Of a DNA stretch of 64,000 nt, positions 25,233 through 36,570 are shown one piece after another. The stretch spans positions 248,001 to 312,000 of the forward strand of contig NC_089188.1 in NCBI RefSeq assembly GCF_947507565.1, given 5' to 3'. How positions within the stretch are numbered: position 1 is the first letter of the stretch; each line of letters starts with the position of its first letter. Under the pieces are notes generated by a model that was not told where the DNA came from, did no database searches, and worked only from the letters and a program-made list of their open reading frames with translations. The translations under genes were made by a program, and so were the position numbers. Source of the stretch: Oscarella lobularis (taxonomy: Eukaryota; Porifera; Homoscleromorpha; Homosclerophorida; Oscarellidae).

Positions 25233-27106
25233 TCATACGGTACTTTCTCTTCTTATCGCGTACCTGACATCGACCCTGTCGTCGGTCGACTCCTTGAGCA
25301 TTGCACAATCAATTTCAAAAACTTCATCAAAGCATTGGGACGACGCCGATATTGACGCATCTGTTTCCGTTGTTGACTTCATGTCCCAAAAAGGATATAA
25401 GTAGGTGATATCGAGATTGAGGTACTTGTTCGGGCTTTCTTCTTCCAGCATTTTTCCAAGTCCCTCAGACAGTTGTTTGAACGTTGGACGCTTTCCAGCT
25501 TCAGCATGCCAACACTCAGATATCAATTTGCGCCTGAAAAAGGACCAGAGAACTACGGTAGCCACAACGACATATGAGAGAGACTTTAGACTCACAGTTC
25601 TTCGGAACAGTTCTCTGGACAGTCTAGCCGGTATCCCCTGCGCAAACGTGAGAGAATATCCTTGCTCGTCATGCAAGGATAAGGAAAACAGCCTGAAATG
25701 TAAGAAGAAGTCATTTGAAAACAAATAGGGTTTGCGTTAGGGGAAAAGAATAACTATGTGTACCTAAGGTGAATATCTCCCACAGGACAACTCCAAACGA
25801 CCACCTAAAAACAGATACACATCTTTTCGTGTTCTCAACAAAAATTAATACATTAAATTTACACGTCGCTTTTCTCGGTAAAAAGACGGTGTACAATAGC
25901 TTCGACGGACATCCATCGGAGAGGCAGACGTCTGGCTGTCTTCTGACTGTATGCACCATCGTCGTAAACGGCTCTTGTGAGTCCAAAATCGGAAACTTTT
26001 ACGAGATTGTTTTTGCAGACAAGTACATTTCGACAGGCTAGGTCGCGATGAACCAGACCCTTTCCAGCCAAATATTCCTAAACAATATATCTACGATTAA
26101 AATCCAACGAGTGCTGCTCAACTGTCACACCATTCCTGATGCGATTTGCCAAGCAAACGACATGAGATCTGAAGCCGTCATTTCCCACACGTCTATCTTT
26201 CCTCCATCTTCAATTTTATTCTCTTCAATATCATTGTCCTTCGTGGTTACTGCTTCATTATTCCCTGCCGGAAAATACTTCTCACACGCCTCTTCATTTT
26301 CTCCATCTGATTGAGTTTTAAATAGCTTGATGTTGTCATTTTTGCGAGAAAAGTTTGACTCGCTTTCCTATAAGCGGAAAATTCAAAATTTTCTTGCAAT
26401 AGACGCAAACGCTTTCCTTTTCAGAGTTTCCTCCACTTGACTGCTGAGAGATATCACCAGAGCCAATGTCTTGAGAATCGCCCATGGTCAATCGCTGACA
26501 AACTTACCAATTGAGAATTTAATACGTCGGTTCAGAAAAATTCATACCTGTGGTCTTCCTTTTTGGAGATAATTGAGTAAATCACCGTGGCTGCAGTACT
26601 CGACAATCAAGCAAAACGGCTGCGATTTTGTTACGCAAGCCAGCATACAAACAATGTGTGGATGTCGCCCGATTCCTTTCATAAGTTTAATTTCTTCCAA
26701 AAAGTCCGCCTCATCCTGCTGGAGATACGCACCTACACAAGTAATAATTAGAGAAAACGTTACGAAGGCATGTGACCGAGAAAGACATTCGCACCTTTCA
26801 ACTTCTTACAAGCAGCAACAAATTTGTTGTCTTCGTTTTCTTCTTCACGCCTGATTCCACTGCTCAAATTCAGTTGTTGCAAATAATTTGAACTAAATTC
26901 AGCTTTGAGGACGTCCCCGAAAAAGCCTTCGCCAATCTTTTCGAGTAGCGTCAAATGGCAAGGATCGATTTCCCATTTGTCAAAGGCACTCTCTGTCTTT
27001 GTGGAACGATGCTTCTTATGACAGACATAGAGGACGATAAGAAAAAAAAAGGCAAATAACGAGCAAACAACAGAAGCAATGATTGATAATTGCGATGTCG
27101 ACAAAT
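25233..27106 (-). other. RTK A membrane span and tyrosine kinase domain
   Basis: Exon 27106-26795 holds the span, juxtamembrane region and P-loop GEGFFGDV with the ACK lysine. Exon 26732-26548 has the helix C region ([19 protein letters not shown]) and hinge. Exon 26494-26131 carries an acidic kinase insert and the QIASGM helix. Exon 26077-25863 has [14 protein letters not shown] and PLRWMS. Three further exons complete the C-lobe ([22 protein letters not shown]). The activation loop has tyrosines in VYDDGAY. Confidence 0.9.
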
Positions 27107-30100
27107 CTGCAAAAAAAGAGAAGTAAAATTAGTAATCATTGAAGATGTCTTCACTATCATAAAAGAAAGTAAATACTCAAATTATAATAAACAATGATTA
27201 AGTCGACGTAGAAAAAGCACGTGGTGCAATACATATAGAATTAATTAATGTCTACAATCTCCCTGTTGCAAGAATCAAGAGTGCGCGAACATATTAGGAT
27301 CGTTTGAGCTCGTTCGTGCAAATGCAGTGACTTCAACGAGTGCCAAACAAATGCCATTTGCAGGCAACTTCCACTAACACCAACGGATCGTTTGAGTGCA
27401 GAAGTGTCCGTGACTAAATGGAAGCTTCTGTCAAGCTGTAGTAAGTGCGCAAAGTAGGTACACTGCTATTTCATTAATTAGTATCTTCAACCGAACGCGA
27501 GTTTCATTTTGATCCGGATGGCCTACTTTTGATCCTATATACCTTCGCACGAAGTTCCGTTTCCAATAAATCCAGGTTTGCATGTGCATTTGTAAAAGGA
27601 AAGCGTATTTTCACAAGTGGCGTCCACGTGGCAATTATCGGATTTGTTAAAACACTCATCAAAATCTACATATAAAAGGCAGCAATGACTAGTACGCAAT
27701 AAGATCTAATCATCGAATAGATATACCTTCAGAAGCTGGCGTAAGACACACGCTTTTCTTCTTTGCAGAACAGTCTCTTAATTCCCAAAAACTCTTGGTT
27801 GAAGCTACACAATCGTGCTCTTCTCGCCGCCGCGGACTTTTCTCACGTTCAGATGATTTCCAGTTGACGTAGACCAATGGGGAGCCATCGGTCCAATTGT
27901 AGATTCCTTCGTTGTCAATGTCATTAAGTCCAATCCACGCTTCATTTCCATCAAGCAAGTTAGACAGGCGGTCTTTTTCCTGAAGAGAATTAATGCTAGC
28001 GAGAGAGCCCTTGCCATCGCTCAACCTTTCGCATTCGGCTAACGACTCATGCCACGTCATCAACGTGTCAAGTCGTCTAATGCATGAATGCATGCCAAGC
28101 TTCGTCCAATCGCTCTGACACATGTGGACATCTAAAGAAACAATCATACAGTAAATCTTAGTAACGGGAGATAGTGAAACACTGACGGCCAGGAGAAATT
28201 TGAGAAGGCGCCGCTACACTTAGAGGTTTGGCATTTAATTTTCCTAAGAATTTAATGTTAGCTATACTTAGTCTCTCGCTGTATTCGGCTTACTTTTGCA
28301 GGCATATCCCGCTTTTCTAGAACAGTTTGCAACAGCCCAACCCAAATCAACTCCGTCAAATCCCAACGTAACACACTTGCCGTTCTCGTGCGCCGGCTCA
28401 TATTTCATCCACTTGGTGAAAGTGGCGGGTAAGCCAGAAAGCCACGTAAAGCTGTTTGAAGTATTATTGTAAATTAAGCCGATCCAATACGCCGACCCTA
28501 TTATGGCAGACGATTCTTTCGCAACAAAAAAATGTTCGCTTATGTCGTTAAATGAGGCGAGATGAGCATCGCGCTCTTGACATATATTGCGATGTGCCCG
28601 CTCCTGCGGCACGGCCTCATCTTCTTTAGACAAATAATAGCAGGCTTCCTTGAAGAAGATTTCGTCTCTTGCGCAACTATTATATAAATCCGGTAAGTCT
28701 GCTTCACGGATTTCGTTGTCAAAATCGACTAAGAAACAAATATGACAAAAGAAACTATTTGAAAGCACGCCTCATACCTAGAGCGACTTTCAGTAAACTT
28801 CTTTTTGGGATAAAGAAATCAGCCATCATCCAATAGCCAGTGCGCGTGTCCATAGCAACGCACGCAGGAGAAGAGCCAGCACTCGGTTCTCCTCTAGCCC
28901 ACATGACGTAGCTGCATGCACAAGGACATTTGTTCATTTGCAACTTCTGTACTGCATGCAGTTTCATTACTCTCTACCTCAATCGGTCTTGATTGATCCA
29001 CTTGAACTGATTGCCTTCCTTTCGGTCTAAGCCAATCCACACGCTTTTGGCAATGTTTTCCTCTTGAAACTCTAAGTCGGCGAGAAGAGCCAGCACAAAC
29101 GCATGTTCGTGAAAACTGGTAATGCTGAGAAGGTTACCACTACAAGGTCTATTTACACCACTCCAAACAATACCGCCAACCCGACAATAGAGCGATGAAA
29201 GAGTATAACAATAGCCTGCATAGAGAAACCAGCTACGAGGGCAATCTAAAATTATTTATATTAAAAAGGTTCTTAGATGTGCATTTGCTTTACATTTTCT
29301 CTCTTTACAGAGAACGACGGCTTCTTGACAAGATACATTACGCTGTTCTATTTGCAGATTGCAATTTTTCAACGCCGTTTCTTTTCCAGTGCAACGTCTA
29401 CCGTTGGTGTAAATCACTTCGTCGTTTTCAATTGCCCGATATCGTCGCTTTCTGGAAATCGGATCTCCGTAGCCTAATTGGCGACAAACGATCTTGGAAT
29501 CATTCACATTCCACTTGCTGTCGCATACGACGCGCCACGTTTTGTTTAGATAGACTTCGACTCTTCCCTCGCTTTGCTTTGTCCCACCGAAACCATTGAC
29601 TAATCTTACATTCCAGTCTGATATTCGGCACGTGACCTCAATGGCAAATTGTCCATGAACATCAATATTATACCCGAAATCGAAAAATTGGAAATCCTGA
29701 ATCGAGCGAATTGAAGAGCAGTCAAAATTGGGACAAATAATATTCCAACAACTCGAACGCCCAGCTAAGGATTGAAAATTACATGTACCTTTGCCATATC
29801 CAAAGTGCTTACAAGAGGCCTCACATGTGCTATTAAATAAGTATGCACTGCGGTAGTATAGGGGATCAACGCACGCCGCTCTCCACTCGCCTCCAAGACG
29901 AATTTCTATAATCCCACGACTGGAAACTGAGCTGTTTCCGAGACGAACATCAAAAGGTTTGACGCTACTGGACCGACAAGAAACGAATACGTGCTCATTG
30001 CACGACGCAATTCCTAGATCGCAACTGCGAACAAACGTGTCGTTTGACGTACAATTAATTTCAATAGCATCGTTGTCTCTTTCTCCAAACCGGGACGTAG

Positions 30101-31946
30101 CTTCCAATAGACCATTGTAACCCAATTGCCGACACGAAGCAGCTGCCGTTCGACTGGGACTGTAAATGACTTCACTCATGCAGACGCGCCTCCACAACCC
30201 ACTGAGATATATTTCGAGACGCCCGCGAGAAGGCAAAACACCGCCGACAAGTCGCACGTCACCGTCACCTCGAGTAGTATCTTAAAAAGAAGAATGAGCT
30301 GTTATAAGTAAAGAAAGAAAGAGCACGACTCACTTCTGGGCTTTATGCAAACAAATGGCAATCGATTGGAACACGATTCAGCGCGCCAGTGTATTTCTGA
30401 ATCAGAAATTACGAGCTTTCCACATGACGTTTTTTCGTTGAGCAAGCCCAGCTCATTCCAATGAGCATACGTTAAAGGCGAACCGTCTGACCATCGATAG
30501 CTGTAAACGCCTGTTGCTGCAGTAGGTCTTCGTATTAGACCGAAAAAATAACTATCATCTCCGATGATTGCAGGGACTGCGTTTTCTTCTTCTTCGCCTT
30601 TGAAAGACAAAAGTGCTCCTCCATTGAGAGAGCAAATTTCGACGGCTTCAGACCAAGTATTCATCCAATTATTCCAACCATTTAGCCAATTAGAAGAAGC
30701 AAAACACGAAGACGACGTACAGTCCCAAAAGTGTCCGCCACAATCTAAAGATAAAAATGATGATTTGCAATTCAAACCTAATTGGCTAAAACTCTCAGAC
30801 GATAGAAAAAGCGCGCGTTCAGTACCTTCTATACATGTATCTTGATCCGATTGACCCGATTGAGCCGATACGGTTATCGGAACGATGTTGAGGAGTAGAA
30901 AAGCGATGGCGAAAAGACATTGGTGACCGTTTTGAGGTAAGACGAAACGGCGAATTTCGTTGATTTTTGATGAAGAACAGCCAGATTTAGTCTTTGGAAA
31001 ACGATGCCTTGTGTGACGAACATACGTAGCGATAACAACAAGAAGAAACAAGGACAAGAGAGGAAAGACGCATATCCCAGGAATTGCAAGTGTCCAATGT
31101 GAAGCAAATGCCACAACTGGCGAGAGAAGCCATTAAAATAATAATATATTTGGAAATGCTTTGGTAATGTCACCTTGCGCTGAAGTAGTAAACATATCAA
31201 ATTTCCAAAGAGCTCTAGTTACAATGACGTCAGTATCCTAAAAAACAAGCTCAAAGAAACAGAAATCGATCGACTTTTGCACCAATCTGCAAGCCAACAG
31301 TTTCTGCGCTCGCTTGATCATTGCACTTTCAAAGATAACGAAAGCAAACACAGTCGCGTGGTTCCCTAAAATGTATCTTAATAATATCCAGCTTGATTTG
31401 ATTAGCTTCGACACTCGCACCTTGTAAGGAAGTACTTGAAAAGAATGTAATCTCACATATTTTAACAGACGCCGTCAAGTTTACGTTAGCTTCCTAAAAA
31501 TAACATAGTGCAGGCGAGGAAACGACAACAATAGGTTGCGATCACTCACTTCCGCACACGTCGAACGACACTTTTGCCCTAAAACGCGTCCCATGTAGCA
31601 TTTTGACAAACACAGAAGCTAGGAAAAGAACAAAGAGAGAGAGTATAAGGTAGAATATCGCGAAAGCAACAGAGGTCAAGTGATCTGGCTTTACAGTGAA
31701 GCTGCGAGAGTTGTTGCGATCCTGTAGGAGGGAGAATTTGATCGCTAACACTCTGTTCAGAACAAAAATTAAATCGAAAACCTCATAGATTAGATCGTTC
31801 CAGTGAGCGGCACATCGCCTTCTATTTCCGGCAAACTGAGTGGCATTAGACGGTGGCCACGCTGAACCGAGAACAAGATCGCGAGAAGGAATAACGGTGA
31901 TGAGAGCGAGAGTGAAGAAAACGCCGAAAAGGGTAACACGAAACAT
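25233..31946 (-). CDS. Receptor tyrosine kinase A: CTLD-SRCR3-CTLD3-EGF ectodomain
   Basis: Exons in reading order: 31946-31695, 31618-31550, 31493-31421, 31365-31283, 31237-31174, 31116-30826, 30744-30334, 30280-29294, 29245-28978, 28911-28779, 28728-28294, 28243-28187, 28131-27727, 27665-27543, 27106-26795, 26732-26548, 26494-26131 (with an unresolved internal intron), 26077-25863, 25804-25764, 25692-25596, 25533-25233. They code for a signal peptide, membrane hairpin, CTLD, three SRCR, three CTLD, one EGF, span and tyrosine kinase. The kinase has [14 protein letters not shown] and DFGLTR, so it should be active at the plasma membrane. The tail has a YLNL motif (YxNx, GRB2-SH2 class). Lectin and scavenger modules suggest glycan or microbial ligands by inference only. 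Exon lengths match genes B and C, which supports the model. Confidence 0.85.
27295..27415 (+). pseudogene. Inverted EGF exon relic inside an RTK A intron
   Basis: On the plus strand, opposite to gene A, the sequence reads DFNEC, then after a frameshift CHLQAT, then TNTNGSFEC, ending in a stop. Expected cysteines are changed to serine. Just upstream lies a second trace of GSFE. This is a decayed EGF-coding fragment of the kind found in genes B and C, inverted within the 436-nt intron 27107-27542. Confidence 0.7.
27543..27665 (-). other. RTK A single EGF exon
   Basis: A 123-nt phase 1-1 exon coding a calcium-binding type EGF (DFDECF, CHVDATC, CTCKPGFIGNG). Genes B and C have an exon of the same length here, followed by further EGFs that gene A lacks. 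Confidence 0.85.
27727..29245 (-). other. RTK A CTLD 2, 3 and 4 with 57-nt linker exon
   Basis: CTLD2 is split over exons 29245-28978 and 28911-28779 (VWIGLDRK, MWARGEPS, GYWMMAD). CTLD3 is exon 28728-28294 (AYWIGLIY, FTWLSGLP). The 57-nt linker exon 28243-28187 is Pro/Ser-rich and has exactly the same length in all three genes. CTLD4 is exon 28131-27727 ([25 protein letters not shown]). Confidence 0.85.
29294..30280 (-). other. RTK A three SRCR domains
   Basis: One 987-nt exon holds three scavenger-receptor Cys-rich modules, each opening with VRLV(G/N)G or a variant and GRxEIYL, followed by W(K/R)xVC and CRQLGY motifs. The third is the most canonical; the middle one is divergent. The exon ends at the KERK|C donor shared with genes B and C. 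Confidence 0.85.
30334..31116 (-). other. RTK A membrane hairpin and first CTLD
   Basis: Exon 31116-30826 encodes a hydrophobic span (LLSLFLLVVIATYV), a basic loop rich in His, Arg and Lys, and a second hydrophobic stretch ending VSAQSG, which looks like a signal-peptidase site. Exon 30744-30334 encodes a C-type lectin fold with the [12 protein letters not shown] motif and paired cysteines. The usual EPN or QPD sugar triplet is not evident. Confidence 0.75.
31174..31946 (-). other. RTK A N-terminal exons 1-5
   Basis: Start ATG at 31944-31946 opens a hydrophobic signal-like stretch (MFRVTLFGVFFTLALI). Downstream small exons are supported mainly by their match to gene B: the TQFAGNRxxCAAH motif pairs with [20 protein letters not shown] with CDATCVE, and both second-to-third exons are 73 nt. 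No known domain is recognised; a small Cys-containing extracellular region is likely. Confidence 0.65.
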
Positions 31947-31947
31947 C

Positions 31948-32362
31948 CTAGCCTGTGACCAGACCTTCTCCCTTGATCGAATGTCTGGTACTGCTCCGCC
32001 TCTTTTAAGCCCGCCCTAGGAACAAAGTGCCCGTACATAAATACGTCGCGTCGGTTTCCTCGCTCTACGCAACTTGTGTTCAAGTGCTCTGAGCAATACC
32101 CTTCGAAAGGTTCTTTTGCTCGTGCGAGCTACGATCGTCTTTCAATCTTTTCAGGATATTGCCAGGAACACTTACCAATGAACACAAGTAGCGTAGAGCG
32201 AGGAAACCGACGTTCATCGACAGAGAATTACTAGAACCGACGCGACGTATTTATGTACGGACGCTTTGTTCCTAGGGCGGGCCTAAAAGAGGAGGAGCTG
32301 TACCAGACCTTCTCCCGAGCCCGTTATACGGGATCAAGGGAGAAGGTCTGGTCACAGGCTAG
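31948..32362. repeat. Inverted repeat abutting the RTK A start codon
   Basis: The left end begins CTAGCCTGTGACCAGACCTT at 31948 and the right end is its complement, ending at 32362. The arms are about 125 and 175 bases around a loop near 32075-32190. The left arm starts two bases upstream of the RTK A ATG, so it must form the 5' leader or promoter. A TATTTAT element lies in each arm (minus strand near 32037-32043; plus strand in the right arm). Confidence 0.8.
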
Positions 32363-33223
32363 TAACCTCCGACAACTCCTCGCCAACGAGTTCGAATGAT
32401 GAGATGACCGCCGTTATAACGCTCCTTGGTCCACGCCTTTCTGTTTTATATCAATTCATGAGATGGCGTCACGCTAGGAGCCCGCGCTGCGTGCTAGCAA
32501 AAGCGATGAGCGAAGGCGGTGCCGCGCCATCTCTGTAAGTTATACGAGTGACTGACAATGTTGAACAGATGCTGTTCTTGAGTTCACTCGATTTGGTTTT
32601 CACAGATATCCAATCCTAAACAAGAATTAGATTAGGAGAGGCCTGGGTCTCAGTGCATCTGAGGCCATCAATAAGAATCTAAAAAAAAATACCGGTTGTT
32701 CTATTCCCCCTTTGCAATTGTTTTAACCAATCACGCACTCGCTTACGGCATTCCGAATGATTCGAGAGGCGACGTAGAAGAAGAAAATCAATATGCAAAT
32801 ATCAGCTCCATAAGACTGTGCTGACAATGTCAGAACGAAAGGGCCCAACAAACAGATACTATACCGATCCTTGTCGTCGAAAATACTTCATAAATAGCTT
32901 CTATAGTATTTAGTCTTGCTATGATGCTTTCTTCGACAAGAGACGCCAATGCTTTCTCTCTGCATAATCAATACGTTACACAAGATAGGCCTTGTTTGTC
33001 AGCGTGTATACCGAAATACGTCAATGCCTTGAACAGTATTGCAGTAAAAAACTTCGTCAATGCTGCGAACGAAACCGTCAAATGAACTAAAAGATAAAAG
33101 ATGTCGTATATCCACTAAAAAATTCAAAAAAGGTAGACAACTTGTGTCTATAAAGTACAACATCATCATACAGTTTTCAAGACAACGATGATGGCGGATC
33201 GAAAGAAAAGTTGACCAAAGGTG
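32363..33223. other. Upstream flank of RTK A
   Basis: Non-coding as far as I can tell. From about 32890 it matches the flank of gene B at about 46490-46640 (shared CAAGAGACxxxAATGC, GCAGTAAAAAAC and CGTCAAATGAA blocks), so this flank was copied together with the gene. Confidence 0.6.
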
Positions 33224-33595
33224 ATTGAGGCCCCTTTTGAGGCTTCATCATCACCCGAACCACGGGATTTCTGCCCGCCGTGACCGCTGTGAACATCGCT
33301 CGCATCTTTAGTTCAGACTATATGGAGACCAACGTCTTAGCTTCTCTTCAGTTAACGGAGAAAAGAATTCGACGTACGACGGAAGAGAGAGGAGCCTCGA
33401 AAGAGCGATGGATAAATTCGGCCCTTGGGCGATGGAAAAGCACTGAGACGCGTCAAGTTCGCAGTCTAAGTGTAGGCCTTGGAGATATCGTCAAACACAA
33501 AAATCAACTCGCGTCTGCGAGCCTTACCTTACGTTTCGCATGAGAAAAACTGCTCGTGAGACCCCTTAGGGAGCCTCACTTTTTCGTTGAGGTTT
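33224..33595 (+). repeat. RTK-upstream module, copy R2 (gene A)
   Basis: Begins GAGGCCCCTTTTGAGG and closes TTAGGGAGCCTCAC. A block of some 80 bases around 33470-33550, containing TGTAGGCCTTGGAGATAT, is nearly identical in R3. The similarity to the gene B flank goes on to about 34000, interrupted in B by the 2.5-kb palindromic element. Confidence 0.75.
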
Positions 33596-34655
33596 CAGAG
33601 CCGAGAAAAAGTAGTTTGAAAGGCATTTCACTGTAGCCAAATCGTGTCTTGTGAAAAAAAGCAGTGAAAAGGCTCACTCTTCAATGACCGAGGACGATTT
33701 ACCCGGATAAGGACACGTGGTTAATTGGAAGAATGTTCACCTAGTTTTCTTCGCAGGAGGCAGCGCTTCTGCAAGCAGTGATTCCAGCGTGTCTCTAGAG
33801 AAGGAAACGTGCGTCTTCGTTAGAATGATATAGCTGTGGCTTCGTTTCGAAGTATTTTCTGTGAAAACGGCTCACGATTTCGAACCAGGTTCTCGTTAGT
33901 AGTCACAACTGATCGTGCGATTTTCTTAGAACGCCCCTGCTTCTTCAGGAAGTCGAAATGGAAGAAAAATGTTGTCCCAAGGGAGTCAACCGAGGTTATA
34001 TTGTTGTGAATTTGGCAATGAAAGGTGAAGCGGCGGGCCCTGTGCATCCAAATTCAAACGTTTAGTGCTAGACTTTATAGACAGGCCTTGCCTTTATCAT
34101 TGTACACCTATTCTATGAGCTAAAACGAATAACCATTTTCCAATAATTAATTATATCTACACTATTATGTAGGACTACTAATAGCAACACAGGTAACTAC
34201 AAAAATCAACATCTTTATCGACGAGCTTCTCCTCATTCGCCAGAGAGCAACGTGCTGCTTAGATATGTCCTTTCGTAGACACTGCGATGACCGCATGTCA
34301 ACCCTAATTAATTTTTTCTTCACTTATTAAAATTTATATACGCTGAGTCGCAACAGAAATAATTACGTATCTATAGTTTAAATATTTCATACCTGTGGCT
34401 GTGGTTATGTAGAAGATTGACTGCTGAATTGAAGTACATAACACCAAGGCCTGAGTATTAATCTCAATCTAAAAAACTCCTGAATGAATTGAGTATTAAT
34501 TGGTTAGTGAAACGAAATAAGTATTCTAATTAATTAATTACTGTCGCAGTACGAGCCATTAATTTTCAATATGATTATCAAGAACCCATAATATTTACAT
34601 TATGAACATCTCTTGTAATTAATAGAAAATCTTTAGCTTGCAAATTACTTTCACT
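33596..34655. other. AT-rich spacer, no gene seen
   Basis: The first 400 bases continue the flank shared with gene B. The rest, to 34655, is AT-rich without coding signal. Confidence 0.45.
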
Positions 34656-34682
34656 GGATTAATGCTTGCTATCAACAAAGCT

Positions 34683-35249
34683 GTAGTAGTTGCTGCCAGC
34701 TGGCGCTGCTCCTGCTCCTGCTGCTCCTGCTGCTCTTGGTGAGGGTGAAGGTACTGTACCTGCATGTGCTGGTGCGGGTGTTGGGGTGCAGATAACGCTG
34801 GTGAAGGTGTGGTCGCTGCTGTTGCTTCCGGTGCTACCGCAGGTGCGAAAGCTGCAGGTTGTTCTGCTGCTTTTTCCAGAGCTAGTGTAGGTGAAGTGGA
34901 GGTGCGGAAGCTGCAGGTGCTGGTGCTGGTGCTTGTGCATGTTCTGGCTTACGATGCTGATGCAGCTCCTCCCAGTGCTGGTGCCGTTGCAGGAGCTGGT
35001 TCTGGTGCTGCTTCCGGTGCTGGTGCAGGTTCCGGTGCTAGTGCAAGGTGCAGGAACTGGTTCTAATGCTGCTTCCGGTGCTGGTTCCAGTGCAGGAGCT
35101 GCTTCTCGTGCTGGTGCAGGTGCAGGAGCTGATTCTGGTGCTGGTGCATGTGCTGCTGCTGCTTCCGGTGCTGCTGCTGGTGCTGGTGCTGGTGCTGGTG
35201 CTGGTGCTTCTTCTGCTGCTGCTGCTGCCGCTGCTGCTGCTGCCGCTTC

Positions 35250-35280
<31 letters not shown>

Positions 35281-35345
35281 GGTGCTGGTGCTGATGCTGG
35301 TGATGATTCTACTACCTAGCTACCTAGCTACCTAGCTATACTTAG
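34683..35345. repeat. GGTGCT hexanucleotide low-complexity tract with CTAGCTAC tail
   Basis: Imperfect GGTGCT/GCTGCT repeats run for about 600 bases and give long open frames of Ala/Gly on the plus strand and Ala/Pro or His/Gln on the minus strand. The frames are a by-product of the repeat. A short CTAGCTAC array closes it at 35310-35360. Confidence 0.8.
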
Positions 35346-35454
35346 CTACCTAGCTACCAGACTAATTAGAGCTACTTAATTTACTTAATTAATTCTTATT
35401 AATCTATTGATCTGTACCTTCAAAAGGTGATCCTTGAAAAACCGCCATTGCGTT

Positions 35455-35540
35455 GTCGTCCTTTGCGTTGTCCTGTCGTCCTGTCGTCCTGTCGTCCTGT
35501 CGTCTCTTCGTCCCGTCGTCCCGTCAGCCCGTTGTCTTGT
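35455..35540. repeat. TCCTGTCG short tandem repeat
   Basis: About eight imperfect copies of an 8-base GTCCTGTC unit, directly before the acidic mini-exon array. Confidence 0.75.
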
Positions 35541-35579
35541 TGTCCAGTCCCTGCATTGAGTACCTATAAACTCAAAAAA

Positions 35580-36570
35580 AAAAGAGCAAGAGAAATCACG
35601 AGCATTACATACAGATACCTCTGCGAATGCCGGTTTCGTCCCCTCTTCTTCATTCTTCTTGAGAGACCTAAAGCTCAAAGAAAAGAGAGCAAGCGAAACT
35701 ACAAACGATCCATACAGATACCTGTGCTATTTCTTCGTCTGCTTCATCTTCCTCCACGTCTTTTCGTCCCTTCTACCTCATCTTCCTCGAGCACCTAAAA
35801 CTCAAACAAAAGCAAGCAGGCGAAAATACAAGCTACCCATACAGATACTTCTGTCATTTCTTCGTCCAAATCGTCTTCGTCTCCATCATCTTCGTCTCCA
35901 TCATCTTCGTTCCTTCTTCTTCATCCCATCGTCGTCCTAGAGCTCAAAGAAAAACCGTCAAGAGAAACCACGAAACAATCCATACAGATACCTCAGATAT
36001 TTTTTCGTCAACATCTCCTTTGTCTACATCTACTTCGTCCCTTTGTCCTTGAGAACCTAAATCTCAAAGAAAAGAAAGCAAAAGAAAAACTAAGCAATCC
36101 ATACAGATACCTCAGGACTTTCTTCGTCGACATCATCTTCGTCGAATTCGTTTTCGTCTACTTCATCTTCATCATACAGGCGCACCTAAAACTCAAACAA
36201 AAGCAAGCAAGCAAGCAAGGGAAAAAATAATCAACCCATGCAGATACCTCTGCCATTTCTTCGTCTCCATCATCTTCGTCTTCATCGTCTTCGTCCCTCT
36301 TCTTCGTCCCTGCGTCCTTGAAAACCTAAATCTCAAAGCAAAGAAAGCAAAAGAAAAAATGAATAATCCATACAGATACCACTGGCATTTTTTCGTCTGC
36401 TTCTTCTTCGTCTTCGTCCCCTTCATCTCAGCATCATCTATTCAAAAAACCCAGCAAGTGAAAAAGGAAGCACTACATACAAATACCTCAATCTTCGTCC
36501 CTCACTTACGTCATTCTAAATCTAAAAAGAGAAAGCAAAAGAAAACGCAAGGAAAATATTCAGGTACCGC
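35580..36570 (-). repeat. Tandem array of about 100-140 bp exon-intron-like units
   Basis: Eight units share, in minus-strand order, an acceptor of type TTTGAGxTTTAG, a short Asp/Glu-rich stretch, and a donor GAG|GTATCTGTATGG. CATACAGATACC marks the unit borders near 35607, 35709, 35838, 35980, 36098, 36236, 36368 and 36476. Lower units have frames broken by stops or changed lengths; upper units are open (see the putative gene). Confidence 0.8.

Noticed and set aside
33280-33543. 87-residue plus-strand gene in module R2
   Set aside because: The frame is not kept in R3 or R1, although the DNA is conserved.
34891-35319. Ala/Gly-rich protein on the plus strand
   Set aside because: The frame is a by-product of GGTGCT repeats; other frames and the other strand are equally open.
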